Source: Terriglobia bacterium
GTDB lineage: Bacteria; Acidobacteriota; UBA6911
Direction: 5' to 3'
DNA length: 64,000 nt
Assembly: GCA_020072565.1 (NCBI GenBank)
Contig: JAIQGI010000048.1
Span: forward strand, 1-64,000
The notes beneath the pieces were generated by a model, which worked only from the letters and a program-made list of their open reading frames with translations, was not told where the DNA came from and did not search any database. This document shows positions 1 through 18,054 of this stretch, piece by piece; positions within the stretch are counted from its first letter, which is position 1; each line of letters opens with the position of its first letter. The translations under genes were made by a program, and so were the position numbers.

Positions 1-143
1 CGGAGATGGTGATGCCGGGCGACAACGTGAACCTGACGATCAAGCTGATCACGCCGATTGCGATGGAGAAGGGGTTGCGGTTCGCGATCCGCGAAGGCGG
101 CCATACGGTGGGCGCCGGCACCATCGCGGAAATTCTGGAGTAG
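1..143 (+). CDS. tuf: Elongation factor Tu, C-terminal end (partial)
   Basis: Only the last 46 residues are present, read from base 3 to the TAG at 141-143. They form the end of EF-Tu domain 3: the PGDNV turn, the [19 protein letters not shown] strand and the [10 protein letters not shown] terminus, a near-universal ending. EF-Tu is the GTPase that delivers aminoacyl-tRNA to the ribosome. The gene enters from the left edge and is followed by rpmG, tRNA-Trp, secE and nusG, the usual bacterial order after a tuf copy. Confidence 0.95.
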   Translation, partial: EMVMPGDNVNLTIKLITPIAMEKGLRFAIREGGHTVGAGTIAEILE

Positions 144-206
144 CCAGTCGGGCCGGGGAGGCTGCCTGCGCCGGACGGGCTGCAGCGCGCACCGGATGGG
201 AACATC

Positions 207-356
207 ATGCGAGACATCATCACGTTGGAATGCACCAAGTGCAAGAATCGGAACTACACGTCTACCAAAAACAAGAAAACCACTACCGAACGCCTGGAGC
301 TCAAGAAATTCTGCAACCGATGCCGGGCCCATACGGTACACAAGGAATCGAGATGA
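207..356 (+). CDS. rpmG: 50S ribosomal protein L33
   Basis: Encodes 49 residues beginning [17 protein letters not shown]. It has two CxxC pairs (ECTKC near residue 10 and FCNRC near residue 38), so it is the zinc-binding form of L33, a small protein of the large ribosomal subunit near the E site. The length is normal for L33. It lies between tuf and tRNA-Trp, 31 bases before the tRNA, the standard place for it in this cluster. Confidence 0.95.
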   Translation: MRDIITLECTKCKNRNYTSTKNKKTTTERLELKKFCNRCRAHTVHKESR

Positions 357-387
357 GGTGGCGCGGCGTTCCCGTAATGACAGGTAC

Positions 388-464
388 AGGCCAGTAGCTC
401 GAATTGGTAGAGCGGCGGTCTCCAAAACCGCATGTTGGGGGTTCGAGTCCCTCCTGGCCTGCCA
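388..464 (+). tRNA. trnW: tRNA-Trp (anticodon CCA)
   Basis: The acceptor stem pairs AGGCCAG at 388-394 with CTGGCCT at 454-460, followed by discriminator G and an encoded CCA at 462-464. The anticodon stem GCGGT/ACCGC (415-419/427-431) closes a seven-base loop whose middle triplet 422-424 is CCA, which reads UGG. The T arm contains GGTTCGAGTCC. Its position between rpmG and secE is the common arrangement for this tRNA. Confidence 0.97.
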
Positions 465-530
465 AAATTTCTGATCCTCGAACCGCGGGCCGCCCGAAAG
501 GGAGACCGCGGATTTCGCGGAGTTGATTTC

Positions 531-758
531 ATGAATCGATTCTTACAGAAAACCAGGGATTTTTTCCGAAACGTTCTTGAGTTCATCAAGGAAACCCGCA
601 AGGAACTCAAAAACGTTTCATGGCCCAATCGGCGCGAGCTGGTTTCCACTACGGTGGTGGTTATCGTTACCGTGTTCTTTTTCGGGGCATTTCTTGCCGT
701 GGTTGATTTCCTGGTCGGTCACCTCATGGCGGCCGTGCTGGCTAAGCTCGCATCCTAG
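531..758 (+). CDS. secE: Preprotein translocase subunit SecE
   Basis: 75 residues starting [12 protein letters not shown]. It is the short single-span form of SecE, which clamps SecY in the inner-membrane SecYEG channel. The conserved amphipathic stretch with the SWPNR motif lies at about residues 30-34, followed by one hydrophobic segment at about 38-65. A longer reading frame opens upstream inside the tRNA, but the ATG at 531 gives the normal SecE length and start. nusG follows after 17 bases. Confidence 0.95.
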   Translation: MNRFLQKTRDFFRNVLEFIKETRKELKNVSWPNRRELVSTTVVVIVTVFFFGAFLAVVDFLVGHLMAAVLAKLAS

Positions 759-775
759 CCCGAAGGGATTTGCGG

Positions 776-1312
776 ATGGAAGGCGAAAAGAAGTGGTACA
801 TCATCCATACCTACTCCGGATATGAGAGGAAGGTCGCGGAAAGCCTCATGAACCGCATCCAGGCCTACGATTTGGGCGACTGCATCGGTCAGATTCTCAT
901 CCCGACGGAAGACGTCGTGGAAATGAAGAGCGGGAAAAAGGTGGTGACGACGAAACTCACCTTCCCGGGATACATCTTGGTTGAGATGGACATGACAGAC
1001 AAAGCCTGGCATGTCGTGCGGGGGACGCCGAAAGTTACGGGTTTCATCAGCACCGGAAAGAAGCCCACGCCGTTAACCGACGAGGAGATCAACGAGGTCG
1101 TCAACCGGGTGTCGGTGACGGCAGAACAGCCAAAGCCCAAATTCACTTTCGATAGAGGCGACGCGGTCAAGATCATCGACGGGCCTTTCAAGGATTTCAC
1201 CGGAGTGGTTGAGGATGTCAATCCGGACCATAACACTCTCAAGGTGATGCTTACCATCCTGGGGCGGGCGACGCCGGTGGAGCTGGCATCCGAGCAGGTG
1301 GAAAAGGCGTAA
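776..1312 (+). CDS. nusG: Transcription termination/antitermination factor NusG
   Basis: 178 residues, with an N-terminal NGN domain ([18 protein letters not shown]) and a C-terminal KOW domain at about 122-178 ([21 protein letters not shown]). NusG binds the RNA polymerase clamp and links it to Rho or to ribosomal protein S10. The ATG at 776 is chosen because GAAGGGA at 762-768 lies at good ribosome-binding distance; an in-frame TTG at 770 sits too close to that site. It is the promoter-proximal partner of the rplKAJL-rpoBC block. Confidence 0.95.
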   Translation: MEGEKKWYIIHTYSGYERKVAESLMNRIQAYDLGDCIGQILIPTEDVVEMKSGKKVVTTKLTFPGYILVEMDMTDKAWHVVRGTPKVTGFISTGKKPTPLTDEEINEVVNRVSVTAEQPKPKFTFDRGDAVKIIDGPFKDFTGVVEDVNPDHNTLKVMLTILGRATPVELASEQVEKA

Positions 1313-1318
1313 GGAGTT

Positions 1319-1394
1319 TTAGATTTTGGAATTTGGATTTTGGAATTTGGATTTCGGGTTTCATTCCAAAATCTAAAATCTAAAATCCAAAATG
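1319..1394. repeat. GATTTTGGAATTTGG-type imperfect palindromic repeat
   Basis: The nusG-rplK gap contains iterated TTTGGAATTTGGATTTTGG followed by the complementary ATTCCAAAATCTAAAATC run, so the transcript could fold into a long AU-rich hairpin just before the rplK ribosome-binding region. The same low-complexity motif recurs at about 35823-35860, in each lpxD tandem unit (45421, 45616, 45811) and at 46045-46085. Its function is unknown. It could attenuate transcription or be an inert dispersed repeat. Confidence 0.6.
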
Positions 1395-1407
1395 ACAGAG
1401 GGTTCGA

Positions 1408-1833
1408 ATGGCGAAAAAGATTATCGCAAACGTCAAACTGCAGGTTCAGGCCGGGAAGGCGACCCCGGCACCGCCGGTCGGGTCCGCACTTGGTCCCCAC
1501 GGCCTCAATATCATGGATTTCTGCAAGGCGTTTAACGCCAAGACGGCCAAGCAGGAGGGCTTGATCATTCCGGTTGTGGTGTCGGTCTACAGCGACCGCA
1601 CCTATTCGTTCGTCACCAAGACTCCTCCCGCAGCGGTGCTTCTCAAAAAGGCTGCCAATATTGCCAAGGGTTCCGGCGAACCCAACAAGACAAAAGTCGG
1701 CAAAGTGACTATGAAACAGGTCCGCGAGATCGCCCAGGCCAAAATGCCGGACCTTAACGCATCCACCATCGATGCCGCCGTGAATACCATCCTGGGTACC
1801 GCGCGCAGCATGGGATTGGAAGTCGAGGGATAG
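1408..1833 (+). CDS. rplK: 50S ribosomal protein L11
   Basis: 141 residues, the canonical length. It starts [25 protein letters not shown] and carries the L11 signature [19 protein letters not shown], where proline-rich turns contact 23S rRNA at the GTPase centre. The C-terminal rRNA-binding domain ends in [16 protein letters not shown]. It is first in the L11-L1-L10-L7/L12 series, with rplA following after 33 bases. Confidence 0.97.
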   Translation: MAKKIIANVKLQVQAGKATPAPPVGSALGPHGLNIMDFCKAFNAKTAKQEGLIIPVVVSVYSDRTYSFVTKTPPAAVLLKKAANIAKGSGEPNKTKVGKVTMKQVREIAQAKMPDLNASTIDAAVNTILGTARSMGLEVEG

Positions 1834-1866
1834 CCGGGCCCCGGCCTGGATTTGTGAGGTATCTCA

Positions 1867-2565
1867 ATGCCTAAAGCTGGAAAGAAGTACACGAAGGCCG
1901 TTGCTGCGCGTGAACCGCGTCACTACTCGCTGGAAGATGCGGTGGCGTTGCTGAAGAGGATGGCTTACGCCAAGTTCAACGAAACCGTCGAAGTGGCGAT
2001 GAGGCTGGGAGTCAATCCGAAATACGCCGACCAGATGGTGCGCGGTACCGTGGTGCTGCCTAACGGCCTGGGAAAAAGCAAGAAAGTCATCGTGATTGCC
2101 TCGGGCGAGAAGGTCAAGGAGGCGCGTGATGCCGGCGCCGACGAGGTCGGCGGCGATGACATGGTGGAACGGATTGCCGGCGGCTGGACGGATTTTGATG
2201 CCGCCATCGCCACCCCCGACATGATGCGCAGCGTGGGCAAACTGGGCAAGGTGCTCGGCCCCCGTGGCCTGATGCCGAACCCGAAGACCGGGACCGTAAC
2301 CTTCGACGTCGCGAAGGCCATCAAGGAGATCAAGGCCGGCAAGGTGGAGTTCCGGGTGGACAAGACGGGGATCATCCATGCGCCTTGCGGAAAAGTCCAA
2401 TTTGATGAGAAGAGCCTTTACGAGAATGCCAAGGCGCTCATCGATGCCGTGGTACGGGCCAAGCCCCCGAGCAGCAAGGGCAAATATGTCAGGAGCGTGT
2501 CACTTTCATCGACCATGAGTCCGGGAATCTGGATCGATGCGACGACGCTGGAATCAAAGCAGTAG
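1867..2565 (+). CDS. rplA: 50S ribosomal protein L1
   Basis: 232 residues, full length for L1, the protein of the mobile L1 stalk that moves with E-site tRNA. The conserved [14 protein letters not shown] signature is present at about residues 138-151, and the protein ends in the usual [13 protein letters not shown] segment. The start ATG follows GTGAGGT. In many bacteria L1 represses its own operon by binding the mRNA leader; no obvious L1 target site could be identified by eye here. Confidence 0.97.
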   Translation: MPKAGKKYTKAVAAREPRHYSLEDAVALLKRMAYAKFNETVEVAMRLGVNPKYADQMVRGTVVLPNGLGKSKKVIVIASGEKVKEARDAGADEVGGDDMVERIAGGWTDFDAAIATPDMMRSVGKLGKVLGPRGLMPNPKTGTVTFDVAKAIKEIKAGKVEFRVDKTGIIHAPCGKVQFDEKSLYENAKALIDAVVRAKPPSSKGKYVRSVSLSSTMSPGIWIDATTLESKQ

Positions 2566-2652
2566 GCAGCGGGCGGCCGGCGGCAGGGAGTGAGTATTGC
2601 CGACTGCCATGTTCCGACTGCCAACCGATTTTGGAAAGGCTTCGCAAAGTCT

Positions 2653-3159
2653 ATGAACAGATCAGAGAAGCAGCATGTGGTGGAATCTCTCAGCGAACAG
2701 TTCCGCACGATCAAGAGTCTGTTCCTGATCGATTACCGCGGACTGAAGGTCGTAGATGCAACTGAACTGCGCCGCAAGATCCGGGAATTCGACGGCTCCT
2801 ACGTCGTGGTGAAAAACACTCTCGCGCTGCGGGCAGCCAAGGAAAACGGCCTGGAACAGATCGGCTCCTATCTGGAAGGGCCGACTGCGGTGGCGTTCCA
2901 CCGCCGGGACGTCGTCGGGATGGCCAAGCTTTTGACCGAGATTTCCAAAACCAATCCGAACTTCCAGTTCAAGGCCGCTTTGATCGAAGGCAAAGTGGTG
3001 CCGCCGACTGAGATTCAGAAGATCGCCGCGCTTCCGTCGCGCGAGGTACTGCTGAGCAAGTTGGTCTTCCTCCTCAAGGCGCCTCTGCAGAGGCTGGCAG
3101 GCGCTTTAAAAGCTCCGGCAAGAGATCTGGCCCTGGTGTTGAAACAGGTCAAGAAGTAA
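2653..3159 (+). CDS. rplJ: 50S ribosomal protein L10
   Basis: 168 residues starting MNRSEKQHVVESLSEQF. L10 is the base of the L7/L12 stalk: the N-terminal rRNA-binding domain includes LIDYRGL and VVKNTLALRAAKE, and the C-terminal helix binds L7/L12 dimers. The frame is open back to a GTG at 2590, but homology favours the ATG at 2653 because L10 proteins normally begin just before this conserved helix. The 87-base rplA-rplJ gap is a candidate L10 autoregulatory leader, but no clear kink-turn was resolved. Confidence 0.95.
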   Translation: MNRSEKQHVVESLSEQFRTIKSLFLIDYRGLKVVDATELRRKIREFDGSYVVVKNTLALRAAKENGLEQIGSYLEGPTAVAFHRRDVVGMAKLLTEISKTNPNFQFKAALIEGKVVPPTEIQKIAALPSREVLLSKLVFLLKAPLQRLAGALKAPARDLALVLKQVKK

Positions 3160-3217
3160 GGGCTCTGGAGAGTTCTAGCTATTCATTTCTACCAATCCTC
3201 AAGGGAGTTAACAAAAA

Positions 3218-3607
3218 ATGGCAATTACGAAGAACGATGTTTTGGCGTGGATTGATCAAGCCACGATGCTGGAGATCTCGGACCTGGTGAAGAACCTCGA
3301 GGAGAAATACGGCATCACCGCGGCGGCAGCGATGCCTATGGCCATGGCCGGCGGCCAGGGCGCGGCGGCCGAGGCCAAGCCTGCCGCCGAGGAGCAGACG
3401 GAGTTTTCCGTCGTCCTGGCTGCTGTGGGCGACAAGAAGATCAACGTGATCAAGGCAGTGCGCGAAGTGACCAACCTGGGGCTGAAAGAGGCCAAGGATC
3501 TGGTCGAAGGCGCGCCCAAGCCCCTGAAAGAAGGCGTGACCAAGGAAGAAGCCGCGGCGATCAAGAAGAAGTTCGAGGAAGCCGGAGCCACCGTAGAGAT
3601 CAAGTAA
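3218..3607 (+). CDS. rplL: 50S ribosomal protein L7/L12
   Basis: 129 residues. An N-terminal dimerisation helix (about 1-30) is followed by an Ala/Met/Gly-rich hinge (about 33-60), then the C-terminal factor-binding domain with [20 protein letters not shown]. It recruits translational GTPases to the ribosome. AAGGGAGTT lies upstream as the ribosome-binding site. The gene is followed by a 342-base gap with a long inverted repeat before rpoB. Confidence 0.97.
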   Translation: MAITKNDVLAWIDQATMLEISDLVKNLEEKYGITAAAAMPMAMAGGQGAAAEAKPAAEEQTEFSVVLAAVGDKKINVIKAVREVTNLGLKEAKDLVEGAPKPLKEGVTKEEAAAIKKKFEEAGATVEIK

Positions 3608-3639
3608 CGCCCGACGTGTTTCTGCTCTTACTCAAGGAA

Positions 3640-3738
3640 GTGATGAGTCATGAGTGATGAGTCATGAGTGATGGTGGAGCGTTTCCATCATCTGATCATT
3701 GCTTATCACTCACGACTCATCGCTCATGACTCATCACT
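3640..3738. promoter_or_regulatory. Long inverted repeat between rplL and rpoB, possible attenuator
   Basis: The arms at 3640-3674 and 3704-3738 are complementary over 35 bases with three differences and are built from iterated TGATGAGTCATGAG. The 29-base loop region contains TTTCCATCATCTGATCATT. In E. coli the rplL-rpoB gap holds a transcription attenuator, so the position suggests a comparable role, although no T-run follows. Apart from this hairpin the 342-base gap (3608-3949) shows no gene; the rest is unremarkable leader sequence. Confidence 0.6.
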
Positions 3739-3949
3739 GGCAAGGCGAGGTCACTGTGCCGAGGACCAGTAAAGGCAGAAGGCAGAACGCGGAGTCAACA
3801 CCTACCGCCTTCCGACCTGTCCAAACAGATGGCAACCACAGGGCGGCGCTGGTTGCTGCGGGGACTTTCCTGCCCCCACGCGTTTTAGTGCCACGGCACC
3901 CCCAACGAAAGATTGAGAGACAAACAAGTCTGTCGAGGTAAACCAATCG

Positions 3950-8248
<4,299 letters not shown>

Positions 8249-8259
8249 CCGGTTGCCGA

Positions 8260-8300
8260 CATCCGACCCCCGAATGAACGGAGAGGTCGGAGGTCGGATG
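8260..8300. repeat. Short inverted repeat in the rpoB-rpoC gap
   Basis: CATCCGACC at 8260-8268 pairs with GGTCGGATG at 8292-8300, with a second GGTCGG copy inside the loop (8285-8290). There is no T-run, so it is not a classical terminator. It may be an mRNA stem protecting or segmenting the rpoBC transcript. Confidence 0.4.
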
Positions 8301-8349
8301 CGGAACGAGTTATTCGAATTTGAACCTCTAAGATTAGGGGGAAGCACCA

Positions 8350-12549
<4,200 letters not shown>

Positions 12550-12624
12550 GTTCGAAAATTGATCAGGAATCAGAATGAAGGCGGCCAGATCATGGGCGCG
12601 CCCATATCCTTCAGACCGCAAAAG

Positions 12625-12654
12625 AAAAGGCGAGGAGGGATCCTCGCCTTTTTT
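12625..12654. terminator. Rho-independent terminator after rpoC
   Basis: A perfect 12-bp stem (AAAAGGCGAGGA at 12625-12636 against TCCTCGCCTTTT at 12641-12652) with a GGGA loop, running into a T-tract on the + strand and an A-tract upstream. It can act in both directions, which suits its position between convergent rpoC and pilA. Confidence 0.9.
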
Positions 12655-12670
12655 GTTCCCCATCTGAAAC

Positions 12671-12709
12671 GGGGAAGAGCGGCTCCATTCCCCTGGAGCC
12701 GCTCCCCTT
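12671..12709 (-). terminator. Probable terminator downstream of pilA
   Basis: GAGCGGCTCCA at 12677-12687 pairs perfectly with TGGAGCCGCTC at 12694-12704, and outer G/C bases extend the stem. It lies 21 bases beyond the pilA stop codon on the - strand. The T-run is poor (TTCCCC), so termination strength is uncertain. It may mainly protect the abundant pilin mRNA from 3' decay. Confidence 0.55.
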
Positions 12710-12729
12710 ATCAGCCAAACAAGTTGGAA

Positions 12730-13212
12730 TTACTTTTTGCCAATCGGGTCGCCTGCCACGAGTCCAACCGGGTCGGCCGTAGCCGAGGTGTTGTGACCCG
12801 TATAGCGTACTACCTGGTCCGGCCCGATGCCGTAGTTGAAGCGCGCGTACCCCACCTGTGCAGTAGCGGCGATTCCAAACCCTCCGTTGGCGATCTGGTA
12901 AGGTATCGTTGACGGAAGGCCAGGATCCGTGTCCTCTGTGTAAATATAGCCATTGAACCCAGCGGCATTGACGTACCGGCTGTCCAGGAAGTTATTTGTG
13001 ACCAGATCCGCTAGCGTCGTGTAGTTCTGGTTGTTGGTTGAGGAAAAGGCCACCTCGGCCGAGGCCGCGGTGCGGCAGCCTTCAATTCCTGATGCTTCAT
13101 TGGCGGCCATGCGTGAGGTCAGCAAACTGGGAACGGCGATGGCTGCTATGATGGCGATGATCGCCACGACGATCAATAATTCAACGAGCGAAAACCCCTG
13201 TTCGTTCTTCAT
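12730..13212 (-). CDS. pilA: Type IV pilin, major subunit
   Basis: 160 residues. A short leader MKNEQG ends in the prepilin peptidase site before FSLVELLIVVAIIAIIAAIAVPSL, a textbook type IV pilin N-terminal helix with Glu at +5. The C-terminal part is small, with many Thr/Asn/Gly residues and no cysteine pair, so there is no disulfide D-loop. It assembles into extracellular pili for motility or adhesion. A sigma-54 promoter precedes it, AGGAGAGGAG gives a strong ribosome-binding site, and pilR-pilS-pilC-pilT-pilB lie upstream on the same strand. Confidence 0.93.
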   Translation of the reverse strand: MKNEQGFSLVELLIVVAIIAIIAAIAVPSLLTSRMAANEASGIEGCRTAASAEVAFSSTNNQNYTTLADLVTNNFLDSRYVNAAGFNGYIYTEDTDPGLPSTIPYQIANGGFGIAATAQVGYARFNYGIGPDQVVRYTGHNTSATADPVGLVAGDPIGKK

Positions 13213-13265
13213 CTAATTTCTTCTCCTCTCCTGTGGATGGGTGGATGCGTCTCGCTGCTATAAAA

Positions 13266-13281
13266 AGCAATAGGCGTGCCA
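13266..13281 (-). promoter_or_regulatory. Sigma-54 (RpoN) promoter of pilA
   Basis: On the - strand the sequence is TGGCAC-GCCTA-TTGCT, an exact match to the sigma-54 consensus TGGCAC-N5-TTGC with correct -24 GG and -12 GC spacing. Initiation about 12 bases further would give a leader of roughly 40 bases before the pilA ATG. The RpoN-dependent activator PilR is encoded just upstream on the same strand. The remainder of the 394-base gap (13213-13606) shows no gene; a PilR binding site is expected in it but was not identified. Confidence 0.88.
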
Positions 13282-13606
13282 AAAGCGCACGAGACCGAGG
13301 AAATACGATAAGCGGTTTAAAAACAATGTAATAGCGACGTCCATGGAAGCGCTTGTCTCGCCGTGAATTGACCAAAGTGATGATCTCCATCATTTCAGGG
13401 GTGCTGAAAATCATCAACACCAACCTCCGTTCGAACGCCCAGGATTGTCCGGAGCGGCATAGCCGCAAAAAAATCTCAGCGCAGAGATTGCGGAGACCGC
13501 AAAGAAAAAACGGGAGACAAACCCTGCCACACTACTAACGGGCACTTTCATAAACTGAGCGAAAAATTCGTGAAATGTGGGAATGCTCGTGGCGGCCTGG
13601 GTCTCT

Positions 13607-15045
<1,439 letters not shown>

Positions 15046-15046
<1 letters not shown>

Positions 15047-16749
15047 TATTGAACCGCAGGCGGGAGATAGACGGTGACCCCCGTTCCGCGGCCTTTCTCG
15101 CTTTCAAAATGGATTTTCCCCCGGTGTTCTTCGACTATTTGAAAGATGATGCTGAGTCCGAGGCCGGTTCCGCCGGTGAAGTTCGAATGGAACGGCTGGA
15201 AGAGCCCGGCCTTCTCCTCCTCCGTCATTCCGGATCCCACGTCCTGGAACAGGATTTCGGCGCCGCCGCTCCCCATGGTCTTCGCGGCAATGGTCAACGT
15301 GCCGCCCGACGGCATGGCGCGCAGGGCATTCTGAGCCAGGTTCCAGAAGACCTGCTTGAGTTTGTCTGCGTCCCCGAGAACCGGAATCTGCGGGGAGGAG
15401 AGGCTCAGCTCGACCACATGCTTGTTCCGGACCTCCCGGCTGTTCTCCAGCAGCGTGACCGAGTCATGGAGAAGCGGGACCAGATCCAACGGTATGCGCA
15501 CGCAGGGGGCGGGCTTCGCGAACATCAGGAAGTCCTCGACAAACTTGTTCAGGCGATCGCTTTCCCTGGTCAGGATGTCGAAAAGCCGTTCGTCCGTGCC
15601 GGGGAGGCTCAGGTGGGAGCGCAGGATCTCGACCGAACCGCGCATGGCGGCCAGCGGATTGCGGATCTCGTGAGCGATGCCCGCGGCCATGCGCCCGATC
15701 GCAGCCATTCTGTCTTTGATGCGAATCTCCTCCTCGAGGCGTTTGATGTCCGTCAGATCCTGAAACGACACGATGTAGCCGATCAGTTCCCGATCCTGAT
15801 CGAGGAGGGGCGAGACGCTGTAGCCCAGGAAACGCCGTGAGCCGCTGGGAGGCATCAGCCACTCCTCATGCCGCAAAGGGCGGGCATCCCGGAACAGGTC
15901 GGCTCCCTGGATTCTGTTCCACAGCCCGTCGCCGATTACCTCCCGGACCGGCCGGTTCACCGCCGCGGCCCGCGGTTTTTCGGTAAGCTCTTCGGCTGCG
16001 CTGTTGAACAGCGTGATGGAGCCGTTCAGGTCCGTTGTGAACAGGCCGCTGCGGATGCTGCTCACGATGTGCCTTGTGACCCTCTGGAGCTGTTCCAGGG
16101 AATCGATCTTCTGCTCGAGTTCCTCCTGGACGGTGTGCAGGCGCCGCGATAAGTCGGCTCCGAGAAAGGCGACGGAGAAGAATCCGAGCGCATGCAGTGA
16201 AATGCGGAAGGTCAGGTTGTTTAGTGCCGTCGGCCCGGCAGCGACGGCGAGAAGACCCAGAGGGCTGAATGCGATAATGCCTGCATAGAGGATCGTGCTG
16301 AGCGCGGCGCCGATGACGCCGCCGTTTCTTCCCAGATTCAGGCCACAGTATATGATGATCAGCAGGTAAAAAGAGACGAAGGGGCTTTCGCTGCCGTGCG
16401 TGTGTGCGACCAGCACCGACGCGATGCCCAGGTCGACGGCAATCTGCAGGTAGAGCTGGATGGCGGGGCGCCAGCCGCTCCACCACAACGCGAGGTAACC
16501 AAAGGCCAGGGTCACCGAAAAGACGTTGAAAACTGCCACAAAGGGCAACGATCCGAGCCGGTCAGGCAGGATCCCAAGGGGCCGTGCGAGATTGAGACCG
16601 AGGATCAGGATCGCGGTGCGGATGGCGATCAGCCATAGGAGGCGGCGGCTCGGTTCGTCGGTCCGCCCAGGCAGCATGTGCCTGGGGCCGGCGCCCGAGC
16701 GGGTCCATGACTGCAGGATCACCCTCTCAAGAGGAAAAATCTTGGCCAT
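15046..16749 (-). CDS. pilS: Membrane sensor histidine kinase PilS
   Basis: 567 residues. The N-terminal third holds about six hydrophobic segments, typical of PilS, which senses pilin levels in the inner membrane. A PAS-like domain follows (VSSIRSGLFTTDLNGSITLFN), then the HisKA dimerisation helix with phospho-acceptor His in GIAHEIRNPLAAMRGS, and an ATPase domain with N-box NLAQNALRAMP and G-box GTGLGLSII. It overlaps pilR by one base. A 78-base gap with GC-rich inverted repeats separates it from pilC. Confidence 0.9.
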
Positions 16750-16827
16750 GCACTTCCTCTGCCCCGGCAGGCAGCCGGCGGCCGGCAGATGCCACTGCCA
16801 GCCGGCCGCTTGCCTGTTGCCTCATGT

Positions 16828-18039
16828 CTAGCCGCCGGACAAGGCCTGGATGAGTTTGAACAACGGCATGTACATGGAGATGACAATGCCGCCCACGACC
16901 ACGCCGAGGAACACCATCAGCATCGGTTCCAGAATGGTCAGGAAATTGGCCATGATCACATCGACTTCTTCCTCGTAATAGTCGGCGACCTTGACCAGCA
17001 TGGTGTCCAGCTCACCGGTGGACTCGCCCACCGCGACCATCGAAATGACCATCGCCGGGAAGAAATGCGACTGCTTCATCGGCTCGGTCATCGTCTTCCC
17101 CTCTTCTATGTTGCGGCGGACCTGGCGGACCGTATCCTCCAGGATGGCGTTGCCGGCGGTGCGCGCCGTGATGTCCAGGCATTCCAGAATGGCGACGCCG
17201 CTCGACAGCAGAGTCGCCAGGGTGCGGGTAAAGCGAGCGACGCCGATCTTGCGGAAGACCTCCCCGAGCACCGGAATGCGGAGCACGAGCCTGTCGATCA
17301 CGTGCCTGCCCTTATCGGTCCTGTAATAGGAACGCAGGCCGAATGCGCCGGCCACCACCGCCCCAATCATGATGACGATGTAACTCTCCACGAAACTCGA
17401 CAGCGCGAGGACCATGCGTGTCAGCAAAGGCAGCTGGAGGTTGAATCCTTCGAAGAGGGTGCGGAAAACCGGAACCACTTTCCACAGGATGATCCCGACC
17501 ACGAGGACTGCGATCGACATGACCACGCACGGATAGATCAGGGCGGAGCGCAAGGCTCGTTTAAGTTTGACGATCTTTTCGATGAATGTTGCCAGGCGCT
17601 GCAGGATCGTATCCAGGATGCCGCCCGCCTCCCCGGCTGCAATCATGTTGGTGTAGAGCGCATCAAACACTTTGGGATGCCGGGACATGGCGTCCGACAA
17701 TGTGCTCCCGGACTCGACGTCCGTCCGTATCTGCTCGAGCACCAGTTTGAATGCCAGGTTGGCATTCTGCTGCGCCATCGCCTCCAGACACTGCACGAGT
17801 GGCAGCCCGGCATCGAGCATGACGGAGAACTGCCGGGTGAAAATCGCCACTTCGGCTTTGGACACGCTCCTGCGAAAAGAGAAGATCGCCTTCTTCTCCT
17901 TCTTTTCGCGAATCGATATGGGCGCCACCTGCTCGCGACGCAGCAGAATAGCCAGAGCCTGCGGATTGGCGCAGAATCTCTCGCCCATGACACTTTCGTT
18001 GGTGCGGATGTTACGTCCGCGGAATGTGTAAACTGGCAT
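16828..18039 (-). CDS. pilC: Type IV pilus inner-membrane platform protein PilC
   Basis: 403 residues, normal PilC/GspF length. Two T2SSF domains are each followed by hydrophobic segments; signatures include FTRQFSVMLDAGLPLVQCLEAM and FTRTLATLLSSGVAILECLDI. It forms the cytoplasmic-membrane base on which PilB and PilT act to extend and retract the pilus. It is the third gene of pilB-pilT-pilC, 15 bases after pilT. Confidence 0.95.
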   Translation of the reverse strand: MPVYTFRGRNIRTNESVMGERFCANPQALAILLRREQVAPISIREKKEKKAIFSFRRSVSKAEVAIFTRQFSVMLDAGLPLVQCLEAMAQQNANLAFKLVLEQIRTDVESGSTLSDAMSRHPKVFDALYTNMIAAGEAGGILDTILQRLATFIEKIVKLKRALRSALIYPCVVMSIAVLVVGIILWKVVPVFRTLFEGFNLQLPLLTRMVLALSSFVESYIVIMIGAVVAGAFGLRSYYRTDKGRHVIDRLVLRIPVLGEVFRKIGVARFTRTLATLLSSGVAILECLDITARTAGNAILEDTVRQVRRNIEEGKTMTEPMKQSHFFPAMVISMVAVGESTGELDTMLVKVADYYEEEVDVIMANFLTILEPMLMVFLGVVVGGIVISMYMPLFKLIQALSGG

Positions 18040-18054
18040 ATCGGCCTTTCCGGA

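Noticed and set aside
13181-13468. 95-codon open frame across the pilA promoter
   Set aside because: It overlaps the sigma-54 promoter and leader of pilA and lacks motifs; the promoter explanation is stronger.
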